Source: CAYSCS01 sp964429695
GTDB lineage: Bacteria; Acidobacteriota; Aminicenantia; Aminicenantales; Aminicenantaceae
Direction: 5' to 3'
Assembly (NCBI GenBank): GCA_964429695.1
Contig: CAYSCS010000021.1
Location: 1 to 64,000 of the forward strand
Length of the DNA stretch: 64,000 nt
Position numbers and translations under genes: made by a program. Below, piece by piece: positions 1 to 7,874 of the stretch. Positions within the stretch are counted from its first letter, which is position 1. The number at the start of each line of letters is the position of its first letter. The notes under the pieces were generated by a model. That model ran no database searches, had not been told where the DNA came from, and was given only the letters and a program-made list of their open reading frames with translations.

Positions 1-621
1 AGATAGAGGGTATCAAAATTGAAGTAGTTAGGATAGTCAATTGATTCATGTTAAAAGAGATTGATGCGCTCTAAAATAGGGGGTTCACGAAAATCCGTTT
101 TACTAACTCTGCGATTTTTTGAGGGGGGATAGGGCTAAAAGAGCCGAGTTTACAAATGTTTAGCATCATAATTTATTGATATATAATGAGTCAGAATTTG
201 GTGAAGACCTGTTTAGACAAAAAAATATAGACTCAAGATGTTTATACTTTTTGAAAAAATCAACCTTTTTAGGGAGCTCTAAAGGAAATTGACTTTTTTA
301 TATTGTCCCTTACAATTTAGAGGAAAGATAAGAATAAGATTTGTTAAAGAGCATCATCATTCTGAAGAGAGAGCATCCTTTGAAAAGGCTCTGTTTAAAA
401 AAGTAGCCTCGATGAAGAAGCATGTTACTATTGATTGAGGGCGAAAAGGCTGGAGGGAAAAGAATTTAGCTTAAGAAAACAGTTAAGAGATAAATTCGCC
501 TGAGTAGAAGAAAGGCCAAGAGCAGAAGAGTTGAGGCGTTGAAAAGAAGCAGAAAAGACTACAAAAAAAAAGTGACTCGGCAAGAGAGTCGAAAAAATTT
601 TGAGCTTGAGTTTACGAACCA
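1..621. other. non-coding stretch, no gene recognised
   Basis: AT-rich sequence with scattered short open frames on both strands, none with a recognisable protein, a ribosome binding site or a homologous motif. I see no RNA gene or repeat here. It may hold the upstream regulatory region of the nucleotidyltransferase gene at 622. Confidence 0.4.
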
Positions 622-1140
622 ATGCCAAAAATTAAAAACCTTAAAGAGCTTTCTGAAATCCGCAATAAACTTAAGTTAGAAGGGAAAAAAGTTGTCTTCA
701 CCAATGGATGCTTTGACCTCATCCACAGGGGCCATATCCATCTCTTTAGAGAGGCAAAGAAACTCGCAGATGTGCTCATTGTGGCAGTCAATGACGACTC
801 TTCGGTTCGCAGGCTGAAGGGTGAGATGCGTCCTATTTTCTCTCTGGAAGAGAGGCTCGAAATCCTTGAGGCCATTGAGGATATAGACTATCTTGTTCCT
901 TTTGCTGAAGATACACCACACAAAATAATCTCTGTGCTTCTTCCTGATCTCCTAGTTAAAGGCGGAGATTGGAGAGTGGATGAGGTTGTGGGGAGGGAAG
1001 AAGTTGAAGAGGCAGGAGGGAAAGTAGTCATAATTCCTTATTTAAAGGGTAATTCTTCTTCTCTTCTTATCCAGAAGATTTTGCGCGCAGGCTTGGCCTT
1101 GAGAAAGGATAGAAAAATGCGCTCTCGACATCGCGCTTGA
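622..1140 (+). CDS. HldE/RfaE domain II-type nucleotidyltransferase
   Basis: A 172-residue member of the cytidylyltransferase-like fold. The N-terminal motif FTNGCFDLIHRGH (about residues 26-38) contains the HxGH nucleotide-binding signature (HRGH, 35-38). KGGDW near 113-117 and the RPIFSLEERLE segment at 70-80 are typical of the adenylyltransferase half of HldE (D-glycero-beta-D-manno-heptose 1-phosphate adenylyltransferase). That enzyme makes ADP-heptose for lipopolysaccharide inner core in the cytoplasm. The kinase half is absent, so this is the stand-alone form; another cytidylyl- or adenylyltransferase of the same fold cannot be excluded. The ATG at 622 lacks a clear Shine-Dalgarno. The last ~15 residues are basic and unlike the family core. 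Confidence 0.85.
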   Translation: MPKIKNLKELSEIRNKLKLEGKKVVFTNGCFDLIHRGHIHLFREAKKLADVLIVAVNDDSSVRRLKGEMRPIFSLEERLEILEAIEDIDYLVPFAEDTPHKIISVLLPDLLVKGGDWRVDEVVGREEVEEAGGKVVIIPYLKGNSSSLLIQKILRAGLALRKDRKMRSRHRA

Positions 1141-1170
1141 GGTCGTAGAATCCTTTCTGGTTTACCAGGG

Positions 1171-1310
1171 AGCAGTCTTAAGAGCATGCTTAGGACCTTG
1201 GTGAGCAACCTTCTTTAAAGGGAGTAAACCCCTCGAATTATGAATTTCTTGTCTTTCAGGTCTCGCAATTTTAATTATATTATTTATTTTATAGAAATAG
1301 TAGATATTTC
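1171..1310. repeat. dispersed ~140-bp imperfect repeat, copy 1
   Basis: This stretch aligns imperfectly along its length with 16894-17036. Shared blocks include AGCAACCTTCTTTA, ATTATGAAT/ATCATGAAT and, at the right end, ATAGAAATAGTAGATA. Both copies lie just downstream of the 3' end of a minus-strand gene, in the same orientation. I cannot assign an origin: it could be a small non-autonomous element, a conserved 3' non-coding element or a decayed coding fragment. Confidence 0.6.
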
Positions 1311-1472
1311 AATTTTAATCTCCCGCTCTTGGTTCACAAACGTCAGATTTCAATGTTTCAGATGAGTATTTTTATAAAATAAACACTGTTTACTTCTTTT
1401 TATTAATTGCTCTCTAGTTTTTTCATTAAGCAAATTGCAGATTTTTTTTTCGCCTGTGAAGAAGAGGTTTCA

Positions 1473-2087
1473 TTAGTCGATTATTCTTAGGAGATATCTA
1501 ACGCCTGTTACTCCAGCTGCCAAGACTCCGAGAATTGTCCCTGGCCAGGTGCCAAATTTTATCCCAATCGACACAATAGGTTCCTCAAAAAAGTCAATTT
1601 GGAAGAGAAAGAGTGCCAAATCTCTATAATTCAGTCCGAGGTTAAAGGAAAAAAATGTTCTACTCTCTATGTAACCAAGCCGCCATATGGGACCAGCTTC
1701 AGCTTCAACGTTGAATGAGGAATTCAGCCAGCGTCTGTAGCCCATCTTAAAGCCTCCATAGAGTTCAGCGTTCTTACTGTAAGAAGCATATAGGGAGCCA
1801 CCTACCGCACTTTTGCGAGAGATGTTTCCCATTAGTCCCAATTCCCAGTTAAGAATTTGTTCCCTGGCACTTGCCTCGATAGAGTTTATATTAAGAAGGA
1901 TGCCAAATTCGGTTATAAAAAATTTATTACACTCAGGAAAAGGCTTAGGTTTAAAGCAAATCTGGCCCTGAAGCGAAGCCGAGATTAATAAGATTGAAAT
2001 TGCAGAGAGATAAAGCGATTTTTTCTCTAATCCCAAATTAAACTCTCTTTTAAAGAGATTGATGAATCGTAGGCTGAACTCAAGCAA
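1473..2087 (-). CDS. predicted small outer-membrane beta-barrel protein
   Basis: A 204-residue ORF of unknown family. A hydrophobic signal-like segment (about residues 25-42, LYLSAISILLISASLQGQ) is followed by alternating hydrophobic/polar strands rich in Gly, Tyr and Phe (for example GGSLYASYSKNAELYGGFKMG), the usual look of a small outer-membrane barrel. The printed start is a TTG. A second in-frame TTG at 2036 would put the signal peptide close to the N terminus and is equally likely. No ribosome binding site decides it. It stands alone between repeat copy 1 and a gap. Function unknown. Confidence 0.55.
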   Translation of the reverse strand: MLEFSLRFINLFKREFNLGLEKKSLYLSAISILLISASLQGQICFKPKPFPECNKFFITEFGILLNINSIEASAREQILNWELGLMGNISRKSAVGGSLYASYSKNAELYGGFKMGYRRWLNSSFNVEAEAGPIWRLGYIESRTFFSFNLGLNYRDLALFLFQIDFFEEPIVSIGIKFGTWPGTILGVLAAGVTGVRYLLRIID

Positions 2088-2583
2088 GGATTTAACTCTT
2101 GATTGTCAATAAGCCGATGAAGAGTAATAAGGATAAAAAGAATTTGGTTTTTGGCTCTCTTCTCCCTAAACATATGATTTACTCAATTTTTCTTAAGATC
2201 ATCAAAAAGATGGTAAATAAAGGCTCAAAGGGATGTCAAGGAGAAATCTCATTCAGACACAGATACAGGCTGGAGGAAGAATGGAGAGGTAGGCAGGAGA
2301 ATCAAAGAGTTATAAACGGCTCGAAGAGAAAGATTCTCGATTAATCTAGCTCCTCTTAAGGAAAAAATCACTTTTATTTTTATATTTGCTGTCAATCTTT
2401 CTCCTCTAAAAACTATTCAACTTTTAGCTAATTTGTTCCTAGGCTTCGTTGTGACTAGGGAGGAAATCTGGCTAATTTCTAGCCTTTTCGGACCTGCTCT
2501 AAGGAGAATAAAGAGAAATCTTTCGGCTCTTAACCTGCTATTTGATTCCTCTTGAGTATGTTTTAGATTTGAGTTCGAAAATC
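2088..2583. other. non-coding gap upstream of the 5S-like sequence
   Basis: A plus-strand open frame of 81 codons at 2099 shows no protein-like composition or start signal and is not called. The only structure seen is a short repeat at 2395-2432 shared with 16771-16806. Confidence 0.35.
2395..2432. repeat. short dispersed repeat, copy 1 (pair of 16771-16806)
   Basis: CTTTCTCCTCTAA, then ACTATT, then AACTTTTAGC occur here and, with a few substitutions, at 16771-16806. In both places the ~140-bp repeat (1171-1310 or 16894-17036) is also nearby, so the two repeat types may belong to one larger decayed element. Confidence 0.45.
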
Positions 2584-2612
2584 TGGGGGAGGGAGGAATA
2601 AAATCCGCTTAT

Positions 2613-2731
2613 TGGGAAAACTCAGCCAAAAAACCAATTTCTTCTCAATCACCCCTTCTCATTCCGAACACGGGAGTTAAGCCCTCCGGTACCGATGGTA
2701 TTGGGCGGAGGAGAGTAAGCCATTTCCAGGA
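2613..2731 (+). rRNA. rrf: 5S rRNA-like sequence, solitary and possibly degenerate
   Basis: From about 2651 to 2722 the sequence matches 5S rRNA closely: CCGAACACGGGAGTTAAG, then CCCTCC, then CCGATGGTA and GAGAGTAAGCC in the right order and spacing. A 3' TTTCCAGG arm can pair with TTGGGAAA at about 2612-2619, giving a ~120-nt gene. However, I do not find the expected 5' strand of helix II (something like GGAGGG complementary to CCCTCC) at its normal place; a GGAGGGAGG lies about 60 nt too far upstream (2588-2596). The gene may therefore be diverged, carry an insertion, or be a pseudogene. No 16S or 23S gene accompanies it. Confidence 0.55.
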
Positions 2732-2734
2732 TTT

Positions 2735-3072
2735 TATGGGCATAAAATTTCAATTTATTGCATTTTTAAGAGGAGAGTTATTTTCTCGAGTCTTTAAAAT
2801 TTCCCTTTATTCCTTTTATTGGGAAAAATTTAGCTTTTCGGAAGAAAGGGCGGCGGATAAGAGAGGATTAAGGTAAGCCGTCTTGGAAGTTGTGGTCGAT
2901 GCCCAATTTCGGGCCTCTCTACAACCCCCGTCCCTTAGGAGGAGGCTAGAAGAGAAATGCAATCTTTAACAAATCGCTGAAATAGGGAGACTTGTCAGGA
3001 CGAGCAGCAATAATCTCAACTGAAATTTTGAGACGATCCGAGAAGAAATAAAAAGAAAGCTTTATTTTTTCT
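2735..3072. other. non-coding gap between 5S-like sequence and HEPN/MNT relic
   Basis: No gene, RNA or repeat recognised. The last part could hold the missing C-terminal portion of the decayed MNT nucleotidyltransferase on the minus strand. Confidence 0.3.
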
Positions 3073-3525
3073 AGGGAGTTTGTCTCTTGTGTTTGGCCAT
3101 GATAAAAATATCAATATTGCTTAGTCCTGATTCTTCGTTTTTAGCTAGAGAGTCAAAGAGCCTTATATCCTTGCTTCCTCCGAAGAAGTTTTTAAATCCG
3201 TTTTTTGGGAAAATAATCGGCAGATTTCGCTGAAGCAAGACTATGAGGATATCTGGATAGTATGTGATATGAAACGAGTAAGTTAGCTTTTTCCTTTATT
3301 TTTTCCGGGATTTCTATCTTTATTGAGAGAAAGTTAATAATTTCAATTAGATAGAGAATGTGGCCAAAGAGTAAGTCCAATCTTCATTCCTGGTGCTTTC
3401 ATTCAAATTTCTGCTGCTTGCTGGCATGTAAAACAGGTCCATTTGTAAAAACCATGGTTCAGGTCAAGCCGAGCCTCCTCCAAATCTCTTTTGCCCTGCT
3501 CGTATCAATCTTTCCCTCTTTTCAT
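3073..3525 (-). pseudogene. decayed HEPN/MNT toxin-antitoxin pair
   Basis: Reading the minus strand from an ATG at 3525, the protein starts MKRGKD, meets a TGA, and continues with KRDLEEARLDLNHGFYKW and CQQAAE. This is the N-terminal half of a HEPN-domain protein. A second stop and a frame change follow. The frame at 3380-3192 then gives the rest of the HEPN fold (GHILYLIEIINFL, KEKANLLVSYHILSRYP). Immediately downstream, 3185-3073 reads IRLFDSLAKNEESGLSNIDI, the GSxA/DxD strand region of a minimal nucleotidyltransferase (MNT), with the GS glycine changed to Asp and the first catalytic Asp to Asn. HEPN/MNT pairs are known RNase-toxin/AMPylating-antitoxin modules. This copy has at least two stops, a frameshift and lost catalytic residues, so it is a relic. 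Confidence 0.6.
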
Positions 3526-3600
3526 CTTAATTCCTTTTCATAAGATTGTGAATAGACGAACTTGATAATCAACTTATTAATAACCCCGAAAAATCGCCTC

Positions 3601-3685
3601 TTTTTCACCGACTCTGCAGTGGTCAACCACGGTATTAATTACCTCAAGCTGATGATCTTTACAGCAGATAGAGCCCCCCGCACAT
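3601..3685 (+). pseudogene. fragment of an IS91-type transposase (C-terminal end)
   Basis: The plus-strand frame reads TDSAVVNHGINYLKLMIF followed by TADRAP. This matches the extreme C terminus of IS91-family transposases, where a MKVIxFI segment is followed by VVxxIIxHLKLxFxAxRPPP. The same segment occurs at 14045-14115 in a longer IS91 relic (SVVNRGINYLKLIFAADRPP), and the DNA of the two is clearly similar over about 70 bp. Everything upstream of the fragment has decayed beyond recognition here. Confidence 0.55.
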
Positions 3686-3883
3686 CGCCTATCAGGAACT
3701 GTTGCGCTAAGAGCGTGGCTAAGTATTATTCGTGATTTTCTTCTTGCCAGCAGGAGAGCTTTTGATGATTTCAGGCCCTTTCGAACCTCTCAGGAGCTCT
3801 TTAGCCTCCCAGGGACAACTTTGTCTTCTCCTTGACATCTCTCAAACCTCGCTTTATACTCTCTCAAGATAGTTGGATGGGAA

Positions 3884-3951
3884 ATTGGGGAAAGAGATGC
3901 GCTGTCAGCTAGCTGAGCTGAAAGCCAAATTCAAAATTCCTATTATCCTCA
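3884..3951. repeat. short repeat shared with 13165-13213
   Basis: AGCTGAGCTGAAAGCCAAATTC and the following CCTATTATCCTCAAAT recur at 13165-13213 just before the IS91 relic. Because this repeat lies inside the longest open frame of the sensor gene, the upstream ATG at 3873 is probably fortuitous, which supports a start further downstream (4062). The repeat may be a border of the IS91-like element. Confidence 0.45.
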
Positions 3952-4061
3952 AATCTAGTTTGGGCCGTATTTCTGCCAATTCTACCAATAGGCCTGGAGA
4001 ATTTAGAGCCACGATTGATGATAACCGACAATCCCTCCAAGGATATCAAGAGACAAAACGT

Positions 4062-6824
4062 TTGACGAAATCTGAGACACGGCCGATAAAGATTAAAATC
4101 GTTGCAACTCTGGTTTTCTTTTTGATCACAAGGGGCTTTGGTCGGGCTTTAAGTCCTTCCGATTATTTTAAATCATACGCTCGGAAGCAATGGACTTCCC
4201 TTCATGGCCTTCCCCAAAACAGCATCCAATCAATCTATCAGACTCAGGATGGATATTTATGGCTGGGGACGGAAAACGGCTTGGCTCGGTTCAACGGTTC
4301 CCGTTTCCAGTGTTTCAACAATGAGAATACCCCATCGTTCATGAACAATAGTGTTCGGGTAATCCGGGAAGACCGTTACGGCACCCTTTGGATTGGCACC
4401 GAGGGGGGGTTAATCCAGTACCGCGATGGAACATTCAAGGAGGTTTCTGACATTCCTGGGTCTCCAAACCTTGTTGTTTGTGACATCTGCGAGGATCGGG
4501 ATGAGAATCTTTGGTTCGCGACCGACAAAGGGCTCTCAAGATACAGAAAAGGATCTTTTGAGAGCCTAACGAAATCGGACGGGCTTCCTGAAGAAATCTT
4601 TCTATTCCTGATGGTCGATAAATGCGGCAATTTGTGGGCTGGGACAGTCGATGGCTGGCTAATTCGTTTCGAAGCGGATTCCCTAAAAGAGCCCTTCATG
4701 GAGCGTATGAAGTACACATATAGGAAGTTTCCCTCTGGAGTCGCAGCTATTTGTGAAGATGGAGAAGGGAACATATTCGGCGTTAGGGAGGAAGATGTTT
4801 TCGTTGTATCTGGTGGGGATATCCAAAATATAAAAATTGTGAAAACTTTCCCTGGGAAGCAACTTCTGACAATGATACGGGATATGGAAGGGAATTTAAT
4901 TATTGGTTCGGCCAACGGGGGACTCATACGGATGCAAAGCCGCCCCCAATATGAGCACGATATCGATACTCGATTTAGCGAGGATTACATCATTCGTCTC
5001 TACTTTGACAGGGACAGCGAGCTATGGGTGGGAACCCGCGGGAGCGGACTTTTTCGATTGTCCAATACAGTTATCAAAATGTTTACGAAAAACGAGGGGC
5101 TTTCCAACGATTTCATCAGATTCGTCTATGAGGACCTCAAGGGAAGGCTATGGGTCGGCACGAACAAGGGATTAAACTACTTTGATCAAGGCAATTTCAC
5201 CCAAAAAGGACAAGAACTGTTTCAGCCCTATATTGTGAAATCTTTGATCATGGACCGCTCTCAATCTCTATGGGTAGCTACGGCCAATCATGGCCTTTTC
5301 TACGTTCCCGAAGGTCAAACCGGAAATCCCGTCTCCTTAGGTATAGATTCAGCAAGCATTAATATATCCTGCCTTGATTTGGATAGGTCAGGAACTCTTT
5401 GGGTGGGCACATCTATGAATGGATTGTTCAGTTATCAGAAAGGCCGAATATCTCATTATTCCAAAGAGAAGGGGCTGAAGAGCGATATTATCGGCTGTCT
5501 GCACGAGGACCGAGACGGCTATCTTTGGGTGGGGACAGCGTATGGCGTCAACCTCATCAAGGAGGGGAAGATTTTCAACCTTCCCGATCAGCTCAATATT
5601 TCCTGTTTTGTTTCAGCTTTTTATGAGGACGAAGAGGGACGTATGTGGATGGCCACCGTAGGAAAAGGCTTGATGTTACTGGATAAAAACAGGCTCGAAT
5701 CTTTCACCTTAGAGGACGGTTTATATTCTAATTCAATATATGCTATTTTGGAGGACGAGCATCAGCGGTTTTGGATGAGCTGCGAAAAGGGCATATTTTT
5801 CGTTTCTAAAAAGGAACTGATGGATTACGGGAATCATAAAATTCCGCAGATTAGATATTGGGCCCTCAATGAATCCGAGGGATTAATTTCTAGCGGAGTC
5901 GGTCCAGCAGGTGGGCATTCCTTCGCCACGAAAACCCGCGATGGTAGGCTTTGGTTTTCTACGGTCAAGGGATTGGCAATGATCGATCCCAATACTCAAT
6001 TCAATCGTCGTCATTTCAAGTCTGCTCTAATTAAAAGTCTCTCCGTGAATGACCGATCGATTGTGCCATCCCGCGAACATGTCTTTCCCCCGAGGACAAA
6101 GAAAATTGATTTTCTCTTGGACATCATCAATTTTAAAGATTATGATAACACGCGTATCCGGTATCGTCTCTCAGGACTGGAAGAGAAATGGACGGAAATG
6201 CGGGGAGACATGGAAATGGTGGTTAGGTACAGCCGTCTTTCCAAAGGGACTTACCAGTTCGAATTGGAGATCCTGGATTCCGACGATGAATGGACGGACT
6301 GTTGTTTTCCCGTCATAATTAGAATACTGCCCCATTTTTATCATACTGCGTGGTTTTACATCTTAGTTGCAATATTCTTGGCTTGTGCCGCTTTTATCGG
6401 CAGCAAGGCTAAAAAGCGACTGCAAATAAGAAGGATGCTAAAGAAATATAAATCTGCCAAGCTGACGCCGAATAAGTCAGAAGCCTATTTGAAGACCATT
6501 GTTGATTTGTTAGAAAAGGAAAGTCTCTTCAAAAACAAAGACTTGAATCTTCCAAAATTGGCTGAGAAAGCATCGATCCCCAGCGCCTTCATTTCCCAGA
6601 TCATCAACACACGGCTAAAAATGAATTTTTATGATTTTCTCAACATGCATAGGGTCGAGTACGTCAAGAAGAGCCTCCTCTCTCAAGACAAGATTCATCT
6701 TAAGATAGAAGCTATAGGCTTGGAAGCAGGGTTCAAATCGAAAGCGAGTTTCTTCCGCGCTTTCAAGAAATTTACCGGTATGACTCCTTCCGAATTCAAG
6801 AAGAATCATTCTCACTTTGAGTGA
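4062..6824 (+). CDS. membrane one-component regulator: propeller sensor, Y_Y_Y, AraC
   Basis: About 920 residues from a TTG at 4062; the frame is open back to an ATG at 3873. From the TTG: a basic stretch and hydrophobic signal/anchor (IKIKIVATLVFFLI), then about a dozen two-component-regulator propeller repeats with the LWVGT-type strand (YLWLGTENGLARF, LWVGTRGSGLF, LWVGTNKGLNYF), a Y_Y_Y domain near 690-750, a membrane segment near 757-777 (WFYILVAIFLACAAF), and a C-terminal AraC-type double helix-turn-helix (about 825-918, ending GFKSKASFFRAFKKFTGMTPSEFKK). There is no histidine kinase or receiver domain, so a periplasmic ligand signal would pass directly to a membrane-tethered DNA-binding domain. 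The TonB receptor and S9 peptidase genes that follow on the same strand are plausible targets. Confidence 0.85.
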   Translation: MTKSETRPIKIKIVATLVFFLITRGFGRALSPSDYFKSYARKQWTSLHGLPQNSIQSIYQTQDGYLWLGTENGLARFNGSRFQCFNNENTPSFMNNSVRVIREDRYGTLWIGTEGGLIQYRDGTFKEVSDIPGSPNLVVCDICEDRDENLWFATDKGLSRYRKGSFESLTKSDGLPEEIFLFLMVDKCGNLWAGTVDGWLIRFEADSLKEPFMERMKYTYRKFPSGVAAICEDGEGNIFGVREEDVFVVSGGDIQNIKIVKTFPGKQLLTMIRDMEGNLIIGSANGGLIRMQSRPQYEHDIDTRFSEDYIIRLYFDRDSELWVGTRGSGLFRLSNTVIKMFTKNEGLSNDFIRFVYEDLKGRLWVGTNKGLNYFDQGNFTQKGQELFQPYIVKSLIMDRSQSLWVATANHGLFYVPEGQTGNPVSLGIDSASINISCLDLDRSGTLWVGTSMNGLFSYQKGRISHYSKEKGLKSDIIGCLHEDRDGYLWVGTAYGVNLIKEGKIFNLPDQLNISCFVSAFYEDEEGRMWMATVGKGLMLLDKNRLESFTLEDGLYSNSIYAILEDEHQRFWMSCEKGIFFVSKKELMDYGNHKIPQIRYWALNESEGLISSGVGPAGGHSFATKTRDGRLWFSTVKGLAMIDPNTQFNRRHFKSALIKSLSVNDRSIVPSREHVFPPRTKKIDFLLDIINFKDYDNTRIRYRLSGLEEKWTEMRGDMEMVVRYSRLSKGTYQFELEILDSDDEWTDCCFPVIIRILPHFYHTAWFYILVAIFLACAAFIGSKAKKRLQIRRMLKKYKSAKLTPNKSEAYLKTIVDLLEKESLFKNKDLNLPKLAEKASIPSAFISQIINTRLKMNFYDFLNMHRVEYVKKSLLSQDKIHLKIEAIGLEAGFKSKASFFRAFKKFTGMTPSEFKKNHSHFE

Positions 6825-7874
6825 GTTGCTAATTTTTTGTCAGGCACACAAGAAGGGATTTTCTTAAGAGGGAGTAATAGCTAGAGGGGTTCCGAACGGC
6901 CATTGTAAAATGATCCACTTAAAGAGAGGGATATTATTAACCATCGTTTATTTTCATGGCCATTGCAAGCCCCTTCTTTTAGCAGCTTGAGCTAGCTGAT
7001 CATTAGGTTAATCCAGGGCTTCATTTAGTTTTCCTTTCCGAACCAGGCTTCGTCCGAATCCTGGTCTTCAGATTATTCGAAGGAGAGCCGAACATCAGCC
7101 ATGGATAAAATTCGACTGAGAGGAGCCCGCTAACTCCGGGGCTTCACTTCTGATCCTCCATATTCAACCATTTCTTTCTTTTGTCCAAAGATTTCCGATT
7201 CTTGCTGATCTCGGGAAAATCCTGGAATGCAAGCAAATCCTCTAGCCACTTTACCAAGCAGTAAGTCGCTTCTGTTAATTATTTCTCTACCTCCTCGTGG
7301 AGAGCTATCTCTTTATCTTTTTTTTTGGCGCTTTTTATTAACCCCAAAAAAGATCTTCATGAGATGTGCCAAGAATTGTTATTTTTTGTAAGGCGCCTTG
7401 GCTAGGTTATCATGGATAGCATGAACACTTCAGGGTTTCCTCTCGGGAACCCCTAATCGTTCCTCACCGAGGGAGTTTTGGTCGCTACCATGATCACCTG
7501 AGGTGTAGGAGGTGGGTTTAAAAATAGCCTACTTAGTTTAGCCTCGAGCTCCTCATTGAATTCCAAGACTTAGAAAATGGATATTTTTTCAATCTCTATC
7601 GATTTGGCCAGCCGTTTAATCTTCGGACTCGATAAGCTGATTCTAGAGGTATACCATAATTATGTGTAACCACAAAAATCTTGATTTCCTTCAGAAACAG
7701 CCTATAAGAAATGGATGAGTATGTTTTGAATGCAACATTAAATTTTTGTGTATTTTTTATTTGATGATTCTAAGCGTAACAATTTTTCATCTAAGAGGAG
7801 ATTACCTATATTAGGGATTGGCCTTCATAAAAAGTAATAAATAAATGAGGAAAATCGGAAAAAAGGAGGAAATC
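6825..7874. other. 1-kb gap upstream of TonB receptor gene
   Basis: I found no intact gene. Minus-strand frames (for example 7640-7500 and 7260-7150) have stretches of protein-like composition broken by stops, suggesting another decayed coding sequence that I could not identify. The last ~100 bases should hold the promoter and leader of the TonB receptor gene. Confidence 0.35.

Noticed and set aside
2099..2344. 81-codon plus-strand open frame
   Set aside because: No ribosome binding site, no recognisable fold and very basic composition; more likely chance.
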